From Lepidodermella squamata (Eukaryota; Gastrotricha): a stretch of DNA of 64,000 bases. The notes below the pieces were generated by a model. That model was given only the letters and a program-made list of their open reading frames with translations, had not been told where the DNA came from and did no database searches. Each line of letters opens with the position of its first letter. Positions within the stretch are counted from its first letter, which is position 1. The position numbers and the translations under genes are program-made. The stretch is from contig JBLDXI010000004.1 in assembly GCA_047495785.1 (NCBI GenBank), forward strand, positions 2,852,001-2,916,000, written 5' to 3'. Below are positions 35,346 through 47,883 of this stretch, piece after piece.

Positions 35346-36547
35346 TATATTTCTGTAATTTCTGTTCAATTTTGATTTTTATCTAATAGAATTTCATCGT
35401 CGGGGTTATTAGGTTCCTTTTCAAGTCCTTGTAATAGATCCATAAAATAAGTTTTAATTACTTCTAATATTTCCTAAAATTTGAACCAAAACCCCAAATT
35501 GAATTTCTGGGAGTTTATTAATGGCACTATTAAGCTGATCTGCTTGCCTGAACTTCATGGTTTAGCTGAGCTGGCTGCAAGCTGAGCTTGTTACTCGAGT
35601 CGAGGCTATGTGCACCCCCTGAAAAAGGTACCACTAAGTTGCTATGCGTACCCTTTTACTTTCAGGGGTACAACAAATTTGCTGTGTGTACCCACCTTAG
35701 AAAACGTTTAAAAAATATCGTAAACGATCTGAAATTATGAAATTTTGACCCTTATTAGCGATTAGTTATTTTTAGATCTAATTCTTGGCAGCTCCGCATG
35801 ACAAATGCCCATCCTCACCTAGGACCAGGCCCAAGCCCAATGAGAATTGCATTGAAATAAGAATTAAAATTCAGAACCATCCAGGACAACTTCAGATATA
35901 GGTTGGTGTTCTCCGAACAACTGCAGCTCAAATCCAATAGGCCTCTGTTAAAAGACGTTCGAGAGCACGGTGATATAGACGAAACTAGTCTCGAACAATT
36001 CTGGCGCGAGAACAAATATTGTACGCTGGCGGCCTCTTGCCTCTTGGATTTGTGCTACGGTTGTTTAGGACACTTGTCCCTGTTCCCTGTTATTGAAACC
36101 GGCTCGAAATTCCTCGATCCTTCTTGGTTATGATCCCAAAGGCGTCATCCACGCGTCGGCCATCCGGTGACACTTTTTAGATTTGTGATTGCTTCATGTT
36201 TAAAAAGCGAACGAAACCACTTGGACTTGGACCAGCGACTTGGAAAGGGTGGAGGACAAACGCAGAGTGATTGAGTTCACAAAAATCACGAACGAAATCA
36301 GTCTTCAATTTACCGTAAATACGATTTGAAAGGCTAGATCGAAGTCCTATAGGGCATGGTCTGAGTTCTCTTGAGATTTCAAGACCGGTTTGCACTGATT
36401 TGAGTCTGCTAGGACATTTTCCTGAAAACGATCTTCAAAAGCAAAAGAATACAGCGCCTTATAATCAACTTTGCATCCCGCAGTTCATCCCGCAGCTCAT
36501 TCCGCACAGTGTCATCCCGCACTTAAGGAGTATGAAATAAAGAAAAA

Positions 36548-36630
36548 TCGGACGCGGGCGGGACTCAAACCAGTGACTACAATCACCAAACACGCACACT
36601 AATCGATTGCGCCACCGGTCCAATCACAAT
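36548..36630 (-). repeat. tRNA-like unit (SINE family of 22.8 kb)
   Basis: The minus strand has box A TGGCGCAATCG and box B GGTTTGAGTCCCGCCCGCG followed by TCCGATTTTTCT. The layout and 3' end match the plus-strand unit at 22817-22890. Confidence 0.6.
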
Positions 36631-37578
36631 AAGATATACAGAACGGCGATACTTGGTTCGCGCAGAAATTGCGTGCTAAGTCAGTCAAATTGGCGTGCGG
36701 CCAAGGCTAAAATCGCGATTCCTGAAGCTGATTTCGACGCGATCGGCGGCGAATTTGGTTTTTATAAGGGATCATGATGTCGTTTCGGTATCTCTAAAAC
36801 GGCGAAACGACATTTTCCAGGAAATTATCCGCAGAAATATTCACAAAAATAGCGTTAACTCAGAGAGCGAAGTGCCGCTGGGGATGGTAGGGATAATCCT
36901 TTCCAGTTCCATCGGTGAACTCAGTCAAAAACCAAAGAGGGGACCCATATGTCGATTTTCCTTATCCTTACCAGTTCCGCTGTCCTACTTCGCTATCTGC
37001 TAAAGCTCGCTGAAAACAGACTGAAAATGCGCTCAAGAGCCCAACAGACTGGAAATTACAAGAAAAATATGTTCAAACAGCGTGATATATTTGAGCTTTG
37101 ACGCAGAATTTCGAAATTCTGAGCATCTTTTGCCACCCAGAAAAATGATAAAAACGAAAAACCGCAAGATAGAAATAATTTTGATTTTGGCTTCCACGCG
37201 TCTAAACATCAAGGCCCGCTCCGGCCTGTTTTTAAATAACTACAAATCCGGCTCGGCTCGGCCCAACAAAAGTATCATCACCTGTACTTTGAGTACAGCA
37301 TCTCTCCTGTACTATAAGTACAGTAATTTATTTATTTATTTATTCCTAACTCGAGTAACATTGGGCCGTGCGTATATGTGTACAGCCCGATTTCTACAGT
37401 ACTCAGCTTAACACGTTTTTCAACGATCGATTCGGTTTCGGTTGACTGATTCAGCTTGACAATCGGCTAAATCGGCTTTGTTTGAGTTGACGTTTCGTAG
37501 CGCTGAACTCGTTCTTTGATGATCCAGCGATCGCCTCCATATTCGTCCGCTTCCATCATATCGAGTAGGAAGTCTCGT

Positions 37579-37965
37579 TCATTCGCATCGCTGTTGCGTA
37601 GCATCGCATACACGCCAACTGACACCGGCCCTGCCGATCCTGGCCATCAGATTTGCTTTGTATTCCGGTACGAAACCATCATAACATTGCTTGGTATAGT
37701 ACTCAGCAGGAGTCTCGGCGTAGAAGCAGAAGAATTTCGTGGTGTAGCCATGCCACGTGCATGAATCGATGAATGGGATTGCCACGTGCTCGTAGTCGTA
37801 GTAGATTGATGACGGGCAGCTTGTTGTTGAAGCAGCTTTGTTTTTGGAAATATCTGACGAAGTTGGCGTATCGATAATAACAGCGGCAAAAATTGTTTGA
37901 AAATAATCAGAAGCGCGCGTTCTAGGAGACGGCACTGGAATCGAAAACGACAGTAACCTCAGCAA
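37579..37965 (-). CDS. Cys-containing coding exon, unknown
   Basis: A reading of about 125 codons to TGA at 37579 with spaced Cys/aromatic residues (TSCPSSIYYDYEHVAIPFID, SCTWHGYTTKFFCFYAETPA, WRVCDATQQRCE). It has an extracellular look (six Cys) but no family is recognised and the start is unclear. An acceptor-like TGCTGAG lies just upstream at about 37959. It does not match the 'a/b' Cys modules of the CTLD family. Confidence 0.35.
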   Translation of the reverse strand: MLRLLSFSIPVPSPRTRASDYFQTIFAAVIIDTPTSSDISKNKAASTTSCPSSIYYDYEHVAIPFIDSCTWHGYTTKFFCFYAETPAEYYTKQCYDGFVPEYKANLMARIGRAGVSWRVCDATQQRCE

Positions 37966-39835
37966 TTTTTTTTTAATATTTTTTGGTGTGCTATGGCGTG
38001 TAACATCCTCGTAGCATCATCCCTTGTTACTCTTTTTTTGATGAAAGCCCGTGCTGGCATTGGTAACACTTTTCCCTGGTGGATAATCTGCATATGCACA
38101 TTTTCTAGTGTGCGCGATTTGACAAAAAACGGATGACACGAGCTGGAAGCGATCTCTTTCCGCTTTTTCGCTCCATTCAAAAGTGTGTGCATATGCAAAC
38201 CATCTTTATTTCTTTGCTGCATCTTACTAAAAAAGGTGGTGATTAATTTTTCCAAGAATATTGCATCATTGCAGCAGTTATATTGCCCGTTTTTCTCTGC
38301 GGTAGTTCACTGCGATCAGGCTGGCTTTTGGAGGAGCATCTCGGCTCTTGAGAAATCCTACAAACAGAGGGCGTTCTACGATGTCTTCAAAAAGCTGCTT
38401 TTCCAGGTTTTCTCAAGCGGCTAGGGTGCCCCTAAATTTTACAAAGTCTAGGGAATGATTGTTGAGGCCTCTATCACTTCTGATCAAGACGCATGAATGA
38501 AGTATGGAACGGCTTATGTGTCAATAAAAACTATCGATCGAAACAAAAAAATTTTCGGGAAGCGCGACCAAAACTGAAAAATAGCATGAGGATTTTTCGA
38601 TTTTAAAATGAGCACGCGCCGCCTCATGAAGCCATATGTTTCACGTGGCGGTGTTTTTCTGCGCTTAAGAATGTTAACATCGCTTTCATTCACTTTAAAT
38701 TATCCACGCATTTATTTTCAATTCTCAAGCGTTTTTCCATATTTCTATCTTTTGAAGAAAAATGCGACAAGTTTTTGCGACATTGATATTTTACTCGGCG
38801 GCTGTTGAATGGGTGCTTTGCGGCGAATGGGCTCGCTGCTTCTCGCAATTCGATGACAGGTTCACCGATTGCCGCGAACTGCCGACCGGCTGTCAGCTAT
38901 TAAGGGAATATCAAGTTCGTTCCAGCCTTAACGAAGTGGCTTAATTTAATTTTGTTGCTGTCAAAGGTCGGAAGCAGCATTTCTGATAAAAGCAGTTGTC
39001 TGAAAGGGGTGCGATTCCATTATTTTTATTTGATTTGATTATACTAGGAAGTTATTTCAAATAGACTGCTAGGTTGTGCTACAATTATGACACTTACGCA
39101 GCGACTTGCAGGCCGGGATCACCTGGGTGTAGCAAAACAACCGAATTCATGGTTAGTCACAGGCACATATATGCCTGATTTTTTTTGTTATTTTTTAATA
39201 AGGTCCAAAGGTCGTCGTGGCCAGAAATTAGCTCATTAGAAGCGATCGTTATTTTTCTTCTGCGACCAGCAAAAAATCTCATTCATGAAAATCACGTATT
39301 TACGGAATTTACGCCGCGAATTTTATCGGTTATTTTGTTATCAATTATAATTTTTATTATCGATGGCAAATTAATTTTGTTTTCAATTATAATTTTTATT
39401 ATCGATGGCAAATTAATTTATTATTCAAAAAAAAATTTTTCCATCGAAAGTAATTATTATTCACGCTTATGCTAAACACGTCACGTGATTTTTTACGCAA
39501 ACCCGGATACCGCTAGCTTTGAAGCCGCTGCGTCCTTGTACGTCTCATGTCCGACAAGGTTTCACTTTTTTCTGAATTTATCCATTTCTGTCTTCGATAA
39601 ATTCAAGGTTGGTGCATCCTACAACGGTGCGTACCCCTTCAGAACAAATCTGGCGGCTTGTGTTAACGACTTCACCTTATTCCCGGTGATCATCTATTTG
39701 TTGAGAATGATTAGAGAATAACAAGATTGTTCCCGCAGAATCGTAAATTCGACTCGTGTGCCGCTCAGCAGTTCGTCACTTGTGTGCCCAGTGAAGTTGC
39801 CTGCCCCAGCGGGGTGAGTACAAAGTATTTATCTA

Positions 39836-42800
39836 CAGGGTGTTCTTTTTAAAACCGAACATCCTGCCGTAGTCGCGAAAAATAAATTTGCCGGCTATTT
39901 TACAAAAATAATTTTACTAAAATAATTTTTTATCACTTTTAATATAAATTTTTAATTTTATTTTCAATTGCACGATGCCCTTGAATTTTAGCGCGCGTTG
40001 CCACGTCGACGCGTCGGTTTTTAAATTTTAGCGGTTAAAACGCCTGAAATCAGGGTTTTCGCGCCTGGTTCCTAAGGTAACCGGCAAGCGCGCGGCTCCT
40101 TTCCGCGCATCATTCAAGTCAGTTAAGCGAGCTAAATGTTTTAGCCGCGCCGTTTTTTCTTATTCGGTCTCAGTTTTCGCAATGTGGTATACCCAAAATC
40201 GGTGAAAAGAGCCTTAAATTGCGCTTCCTTGCCGTTGAAATCCACCGCTGGAATCAAAAAGACGGCGGTGCAACGTGGTTTTCTGCTGTCTTGAGGAGTC
40301 TAATGATATAACAAGCGGCCTTGAAAACTTGTCGCTCAAGTTTCAGTCCGCGGATCAGAGAAACGCACCATTTTCTGGGCGAAATGCAATGCAACTAGCT
40401 GTTTCACGATGAAAAGGGCAGTGGTATCATGTAAATAAACGGAAAGCTGGGGGAAACATGTCGAATTTACTGGCATAGATGTTGCTGATGCGGAAGACAC
40501 GTTGCCTTCCTTCATTATCCTTGATGTTCTCTCATCCTTGTGTGATACTTCGTCGTCCGCAGTGAGGCCGTAGCTAACTTCTATAGACTAATTAAAGCTG
40601 ATCTCAAAGGCGTTACCACCGTTATCATCAAAGCTGTCTCGTAGAACATGTTCATAATATCAAAAAGAAAAAATACAAGGTATTTTAGATTACGATGATT
40701 TAGCCGCTCAGTTCATTTCGTTTGCTGCTGTTCGTAACATCAGTCATGTTCCTTACTAAGGATAGTGGTTTACAAGTCAGCGTAGCTTGGTGCTTAGTAA
40801 GGACTGTCATCCTAATAGTCATAACTATGGACACTCACTCTTCACTCTACGCCGCGTCTTTTAAGGTGCACGGGTCCATCTGAGATCAGATCCTTAGATC
40901 GCTCAGTCTGAAGCGGCGAAGTCTGAGTAAGGATTGTTGAGTAAGCCATTCCTACCAAGCATACCAGTGACACCGCGTCCTTACTTGGAAGCCATCTTGC
41001 TAAGGATGTCTTGCTTAGTAAGGACATCCTTAGTAAGGAATTCCTTATAGCAAGATTGCTTTCAAGTAAAGAGAGCGCTTAGCATCTCTTTTACTCATAA
41101 ATGCATCCTTAACATCCATAGCATGGAAAATCAACATCGCTAGGCTATGAACAGCCGTTTATTTGCACCATTCAGATCAAGTTGAGTGTTTAACAAAACG
41201 TCATGTAAACTTTAACATCATTGGCAGCATCCGGCGCGCGGCGTGAGTCGTTAAGAGTGAGAATTTAGCATCATTTTCGGCGAAAAATTCAGTGGTATCA
41301 CTGGATCCCACGGAGATTTGAAAACAGCCGATGACTGAGACAACGCTTAGGACTGATAACCGAGATCTTATTCAGACATTGATCACTCGTTTGCGGCGGC
41401 GCAGGGCAGCGGCGGGAATATTCCGTGGTATGCCCGTGTCCTGTCATCCATTTCCCTGCGGTAACCGCAGTTACGGGCGGATGTAACTGTTTGTGAGACT
41501 GCGGTAACAAAGCAAGTTTAACACCACGCCAGTCTTTGTCTTTTATATGCATCCCTTTGATCTCTGATTCTACGCGTCCTGTAAGAACAGTCCAGCATTC
41601 TCGCATAGATTTTACGTTTCTTGTAATATTTTAGTGGTAAACTATTTGATTGATGTAACTTCAAGCGCAATAAATCACAATAATATAACGCGCCCCACTC
41701 CCGGAGAAATAGAAGAATAAGCGAAAACAAACGATTTCAAACCTTAGCCCTAATGCGGCCGCTGAAAACCAGTAGCAGCGGCTGAAATGTGTCAACGGGT
41801 AAAGTCTTTTGCAGAATTTTAACACGATTAAAGCTATATATTCACACAATGCTTAAAATTCATGCATCGACGTCATATGGCCCCATAAATCACGAAGGAT
41901 TGCGGCTACAACGCGTTGAAACGTCCTCTAACAAGGATGGTATGGTATCAGAAAGCCGACCCAGCGCTCGAGTTAGGGCGGCAACACCAGCATTTTTCTG
42001 CTTTATTGTCAAACTGACATCTTCTCTTAGCAAGTTCACTTATGTTGGCCAAAATTTAACCGCTAAATTATTTGCTACGACCAAAAATATCCCGAAAAAC
42101 CCGAAAAAACCCGAAAAATGCATGCCAAGCCACTTAAAGCGGAAAACCGCGTTGTCCAACCTAAAAGTAATGGTAACAAAGAAATATACAGTTTATTCTA
42201 CAAGAAAACCATGAGAAAGATTGTTCTTACCAGATTATTTCATGAAATGGGCTATCCTTAAGGTTTCTGATCTGACTCAATGATGACGTCTAACCAGAGT
42301 GTGTAGGGCAGACGAAAGTCGATCCTGCGCTCGAATTACGGCGGCAACACTAGCTTTTTCCTGCTTTGTCGTCATATTGATATAGTCTCCAAGCAAAATC
42401 ACCCAATTTTACCCATATCTGACCGTTGATTATTTCCCAGCATCAATAAATGTTCCGATAAACCCTAATAACTCCATTTTAACGTCTAAATGCATCCTAA
42501 GCCGTAAAACGAGAAAAGCCACGGTGACCCCCCAAAAAGACATGGTAACTAAGAAATTTACACTCTATTCTACCAGAAAACAATGAGTAACAATGCTAAT
42601 TAAGCAAAATTCATGACATGGACCATCTTGAAGATCGTTCATCTTGCCAGAGGATGAGATCTAACACAGCAGGTATGGCAGAAGGAAGTCCCTCCTGCTC
42701 ACGAGTTAGTATGGCAACACCGACTTTTTCTTGTTTCATTGTCAAAGTATTTATGTCTCCTAGTGAATTCACTCATTTGAGCCCCCATTTGACCGCTGAA

Positions 42801-43591
42801 TTGTTTGCTAACTTTGTAAATGTTCCGAATATCCCGAAAAACTCCATTTATCGACAGAATGCATCCATAGCAGCAGCAAGTGAAAAACCGCGGTGACCCT
42901 CCAAAAAGTAACGGTAACTAAGTAGTATTTACTCTGCTTTACAAGAAAACAATGAGAGACAGTGTTTTTGACGGGTGATTTGAAAGCATAGACCTCCTTG
43001 AAGATGGTGATAATGAGATCTATGCTCTGAAAGACCGGCTGGCTGTTAGGGCAGACGTGCTAAAAATAACCATCATCCTACAAAAACGGCTGTGGTAATC
43101 TTGTAGAGAATACATTACTGTACTTAGAAACACTGTTTCCGCAAGGCATAACCGCACTTAGGTGAAAGTTTCCGGGGTTAAACGCTTAAGATCTGCGAAA
43201 AACGGCATAAAAATGGCTTGTTTAGGCTTAGCGCATACGTCTAATTGAGCCATATTTAGAAAAAATGACGCCGGCTGCCTTATTAAATGCTTGAAATGCT
43301 ATCAGAAAAACACTAACAAAGGTGTCGTCACCGGTGATAAAATGCGGAATTACGGGGATGAAGTTGCGCGCCGGGGAACTTGCGGTGCGCGGAGCGGCTA
43401 CAACGCGAAAACGCGCGGCATCGCGCAGCACGCTTTTCCGTAGCAACAAAATTTTTATTTAAAAAAAATTATTAATATAATAAAATATAAATATTTTTAA
43501 AAGGATATTTAATTTTGTGCATAAAAATTTGCGGTAGCGCGCGATTTTCCAACGCGCGCGGCGGATGTTCGGTTTTAAAAAGAACACCCTG
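39836..43591. mobile_element. 3.76-kb TIR transposon (non-autonomous), TA duplication
   Basis: The ends are perfect 29-bp inverted repeats beginning CAGGGTGTTCTTTTTAAAAC, flanked by TA at 39834-39835 and 43592-43593. There is no transposase-length ORF. The interior holds a TTAGTAAGGA-rich palindromic stretch (about 40750-41060) and a diverged 370-bp tandem repeat (about 41850-43110). A TA target suggests mobilisation by a Tc1/mariner-superfamily enzyme, which is inference. It lies in an intron of gene D. Confidence 0.85.
41850..43110. repeat. About 370-bp tandem repeat, three copies plus a partial
   Basis: The anchor AAGAAAAC(C/A)ATGAG recurs at about 42200, 42572 and 42942. Each unit also contains GGCGGCAACAC-like, TTTTCTGCTTTATTGTC-like and ATGCATCC-like blocks in the same order. 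Copies are roughly 70-75% alike by eye. Confidence 0.75.
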
Positions 43592-44390
43592 TATTGATCT
43601 TACTCTAAATTATCTAATAATATAGAGAAAAAATGCTATTGGTTTTGTGAGCTTGGACGCCTGCCTGAAAAGTATCAGCAGTAAGTTGATTTTCAAATGT
43701 AGAAATTTGTTTACCAACTTGTTTACTACAAAAAAAAGAAACATCGTAAAATTTCCTAATTATGCATCGAAATTATATAAATAATTTTTAGATAGGTAAA
43801 GCCATGTCATTTATTGGAATGCTCGGACCAGCGACCGATGTGTTAGCCTCACTGAGTCTTAAAATTGACAAAAACCAACCTCACGTCTCATTCACTTGTC
43901 CTATCAGGCCTCGTCAATGCTAACATGAAATTTGGTTAGGAATGGACTTATTTTTGTTTTATTCTTGAGAAATTATTTAGGACGGAACGACGAGACGCAG
44001 AGGTTTTTTCGCGCTGTAGCGTTAAATATTGCGAATTAGACACTCATATTTTTACTGTAGCTAATCCTAATAGCCTGCCGTATGGGCGCAAAAAATATTT
44101 GTCCCCGGATGTATTGTTACGTAACAGCAATTTTACAAAGTGGTCGGACGGAATGACGCGCAGGAATTCATAATTTTGAAAAACTATTTTTCGGCTTCAA
44201 ATTCTCTGAATCTTCTGGGCGAAACAGCATGATCATATTTTTACATAGTCTACCAATGAGTAAATAATGAAAAAATGCATTCGGTAAGACCTGATAGCTT
44301 ATTGTATGGTTACGCCGCATCACATTTCAATGTAGGGTCATCAGGACGGAACGACAGGACGGAACAACGCTCTGATTATCTCAGCAACCC

Positions 44391-44695
44391 TGAGGAATTT
44401 CAAAAAATAAATTAGATATTCTGAATGAGCGTGAAAAGTTAGGGCGGTGTGCAAATTTGCGCATGATTTGTGAGTGATTTGCGCGTGATTTCGGCATTAT
44501 CTGCGCATACGGCTCTCACCCGTGTTGAGCGCGAAGTTCATGTGCGCGCGCGCACTCACACGCACATGCACGCGCTGTTCCACTATCCCGCCTTATTTCT
44601 TCCCCATTTTGGAAGATAATCGCGCGCAAATTAGTATCCCTTTCTAACTTTTCATGCTGATTCAGAATATCTAATTTATTTTTTGAAATTCCTCA
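44391..44695. mobile_element. 305-bp MITE with about 54-bp arms
   Basis: Left arm TGAGGAATTTCAAAAAATAA at 44391 pairs with the right arm ending at 44695 over about 54 bp with few mismatches. The centre is GCGC/TGCGCG rich. Copies of GGACGGAACGAC surround it (43980, 44345, 44720-44757 inverted, 44902), suggesting it is nested in a second repeat. Confidence 0.75.
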
Positions 44696-46779
44696 GCGTT
44701 GAAAAGTTAATTTTTTGTCGTTCCGTCCGTCGTTCCGTCACGTGTCGTTCCGTCCATGTGATTGCGCAACATCTATAGCATCTGACCGGAAAATTTTTCG
44801 GCCAAAATGTTGCCAACAAATATAGACGCAGCTTTACCCATCCCCGAGGCCTTTAAAAGTGCACCGCTTAGTTGAAATCGAATTAGAAACAATAATTGAT
44901 GGACGGAACGACGCGACAGTGTCAAAAAATGTAACATCACCTGGTCAAAAAATATTTTGACTACGGCATCGAGCAATGTCTCAAATTGAAGCTTACATGG
45001 TCAACAACATTTAAACATATTAATATTACATAAGCACTTTCAACTGTCGTCAAAATGTTGTTGGGAAAAATTCCATCTTTTGGCATTTCGTCAATGTCAA
45101 ATGTGTACCATTTTTGACAAGGTAAAAATCATGTTAACTGACAAAACTGACTATAGTCATATATATTTTCTGAACGCTCATGTCCAGGGCTTTCTGGAAA
45201 TATATAAATTTCTATCTAAATCGCGAATTTTTTTTCCGGTGGTCAGGTTGACAGTTACACGTTTTTACCTTTTACGTTTTTCATGAAGAAAAAACGAGAG
45301 GATTTTTATGAAGACACTCATAGAGAGAACAATGGATTTGGTATCATCGTTATTTCCCCTCAAATTAATTATTATTTTCTCTGCGAAATAGAAAACAATC
45401 ATCATAATATCGTTATCTATATCCGTGAAGACAAGCGTACATAGCTCTTTAAACTTCTTTAATTTTTGGTCCCGTAATGGGCGGATGTGTAAAAATGGCG
45501 CTTTCAATGTGCTTAAAACAGCATTCTTCATGCAATTTTCTCGCATAAAAATACGATAATGTGTCAAAATTTGGGACAGCCTTGGGGCCAGGACATCATT
45601 CGCGGCCCCAAATTTTCCCGACCAACTGGATGCCTAAATATCTCGAATGGTCAATACCACCTGAAAAATCTCAATTTAAAGGAAAAACGCAGATGAAAGC
45701 TTTGATGGTCGAAAAATCACTGATTATCGATTTTGTTCGACTATTTATTGTTTAGATTACGATGCCAAAAAATATTACGCATACTTTATTATACTACTGC
45801 TCGCCTGAATGTTTTGTTGTCCATTGGCTTTCTTGTCTGTTAATAGATGTAGTCGCTGACTCAGTGAAGCCGCACATCCGCTGCTTCAATTCAGTCACTC
45901 GAGAATTCACTGCCTGCCGATTGAGCAGCACGCGATGCATCGCCAATGAAACCGCAGAGTACTCTGCTGGTACCTATCGAAACAAAGCCAACTGCTTGTC
46001 TTGGGTAAAAGCATATTTTTCACAATTTTCAAGGTGGAAGTGAACCAAGTCGCGGTAACCCTTACTTATTGCAAAATTCTAATTGTTTCAAGGACAGGGG
46101 GTCGCTTCATGATCATTTTAAACAACATTCGGATATGAACGCTTTTGAATATTAAGGTTTAAGTAACCTTAATATATTAGGGAGTTCGAATTTTTCAATT
46201 CGAAAATTCAAAATCCAAAGTACCGTTTTTTATAGCAATTTCAGCCTTACAATACGTGAAATTCTCTCGGGCTATTCGTTGATATACTTCATAATACACA
46301 TTGGAACTATTTTTTTCTCTTTTCTCAGTTCGTTTCTCAATGTGATACGCCGAGCGGAAAGAAGTGCTACAACATTTAGCCCGGGAAGACGTTTTAGCTC
46401 AGTTACGGGCCCATCATCGTAGTTTCGTCCGATGAGCAAGCGTCGGTTGTGTAACGCTGATTTTAACGACATTTTGAACATTAATCCGCGACGGTTAGGC
46501 TAGTTTTAAGTCCCAAGTTAGATAATGTGCACAATTAACGTCTAATTTTGCCTAAAATTAAGATTCATTTTTCTGGGCTATCACAAGACTCTCTCCGCTC
46601 TCTCCGCCACATTTGTAAATTGAAATCGTACATTACCTACTTGGAAAGATTTAACCGGAGGCTAATTTGGGGTGTATTGGTACTTCCGCACAGCAAGAAA
46701 TATCTGCGCAGAAATTTTCCGCACATGTTACTTGCGCACAATGCATTCCCACTCATACTGTTTATGTAGCTGATCAATC

Positions 46780-47165
46780 CTTAAAATAAACAATAACGCG
46801 AAATCTTCCTTAGGACGAGAAGAGAAATAGGGGAACATTCATCAATCGTCGAGATCAATTGCTGCGTAGACGCAGCTAGTTCATCGCCACCGGCCTCAGC
46901 CTCACAATACCCGTTGTGATACTCGTCGACTGGCGTCTCATTCTCGCAAACGAGTGCGACGTCGGTCATGTTGGCCGAGCAGGCATCCAAACTCCATGAA
47001 GCCGATCTTCTCAGCGTCGAGGTCGTCCCACAGCCGTTCAGTTGTCGCTTTAAGCCGTTCGTATTTCTTGTCAGCTGGCTTTTTGCACATACGAGCGTCA
47101 ACTCTGGCCCAGTCTCGACGGGTAAAACGGACTCTTCGCGGATGAGAAGAGAAGAAAATCGTCAA
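46780..47165 (-). other. Possible CTLD-like or EF-hand-like fragment, unresolved
   Basis: Two overlapping minus-strand readings look protein-like. One ends SWSLDACSANMTDVALVCEN, like a CTLD terminus. The other contains LWDDLDAEKIGFMEFGCLL, like a degenerate EF-hand. They overlap in different frames, so at most one is real. It sits in the gap where gene D lost its CTLD1 but is on the opposite strand. Confidence 0.25.
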
Positions 47166-47883
47166 TGCTTATGCGAGAATTCCATCCTGATAACACACAA
47201 AATTGAGAATTTTAAGCAAAGTTTAATGGAAATTAATTTACATTCGACGATGTTGTTGGTACCAAGTCTGCTAATTGCTCATCTTGTTATTGTTTTTCTT
47301 TTCAATTCCAAGGTGCGTGGTTGTTCAACATTGGCATAATGACTGATTCTGATTGCAATGTGCCCGCGTTCGCTCTATGTGGCAATGTAAGTGAAGCTTA
47401 TTGCTATAAGCTCTGCATCTGATTTTGTTGCGCTCTGCATTTACCTAATACCTAGATACTCTATTTTTCACGAATTTTTACAATAGACATCGGCAACCAT
47501 TGAAAGAATCAACACGACTGCAAGTCGAGATGAACAGGTAAATAATTGCGCAACCCTCGGAAAAACGCTGGCCACGATCAAAGATCAGGCGACATTGAAC
47601 GATGCCTTGGCGATTATGTCTGATCCGCCGCATTTAGTCGGGGCGAAACGGCGGGACCTGGAAGCCTACCCTTGGATAACAGGAGAGCCATTCAACAGTT
47701 TACTGTTCAATTTAACTGGCGCAGCAGTTTATAATGAGCAATGTGAGTAAATAACTGGTCCACAGTCTGTACAAATGTTATACAAATAAATCATCTATAG
47801 GCGTTATTCTTTCCAATGGCACTCTTCAGCGATCTACATGCACATTACCGGATGGTTATGCTGGCCTGTGTGAGCATTTTTGA

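Larger units (their letters stand above)
34335..38761. other. Spacer between the head-to-head CTLD genes
   Basis: Contains a small Ser/Gln ORF, a LINE 3' fragment (about 35060-35345), a tRNA-like unit (36548-36630), the repeat shared with 5.6 kb (36870-37010), CTGTACT…AGTACAG hairpins (37283-37322) and Cys-containing minus-strand ORFs at about 37579-37965. If the two flanking genes share a promoter region, it lies here. Confidence 0.5.
38762..47883 (+). pseudogene. CTLD gene D: inverted paralogue of gene B, broken
   Basis: Exons found: 38762-38914 (signal peptide MRQVFATLIFYSAAVEWVLC, then WARCFSQFDDRFTDC), 38967-39008, 39065-39151, 39608-39685, 39739-39813, 43626-43680, 45847-46004, 46329 onward, 47313-47386, 47487-47742 and 47801-47883. 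The 42-, 87-, 55- and 158-nt exons have exactly the lengths of gene B's, and sequence such as VADSVKPHIRC…N.T…ETA is shared. The exon at 46329 has TAG at 46377 where gene B has a Cys codon (CYNI-stop versus CYNIC). The exon encoding the start and middle of CTLD1 is missing between there and 47313, although the CTLD1 end (DCNVPAFALCGN) and all of CTLD2 (NNCATLGKTLATIKD … GLCEHF) remain readable. AATAAA at 48061 follows. A 3.8-kb transposon sits in the intron after 39813. Confidence 0.78.

Noticed and set aside
35063-35386. 107-codon plus-strand ORF
   Set aside because: Antisense shadow of the LINE RT fragment, whose minus reading has recognisable RT motifs.
41789-42214. 141-codon plus-strand ORF inside the 3.76-kb transposon
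   Set aside because: It falls on one unit of the 370-bp tandem repeat, and other units do not keep the frame, so it is not a transposase.
46780-47165. EF-hand-like LWDDLDAEKIGFMEFG versus CTLD-like DVALVCEN readings on the minus strand
   Set aside because: They overlap in different frames with no supporting exons; neither can be called a gene.
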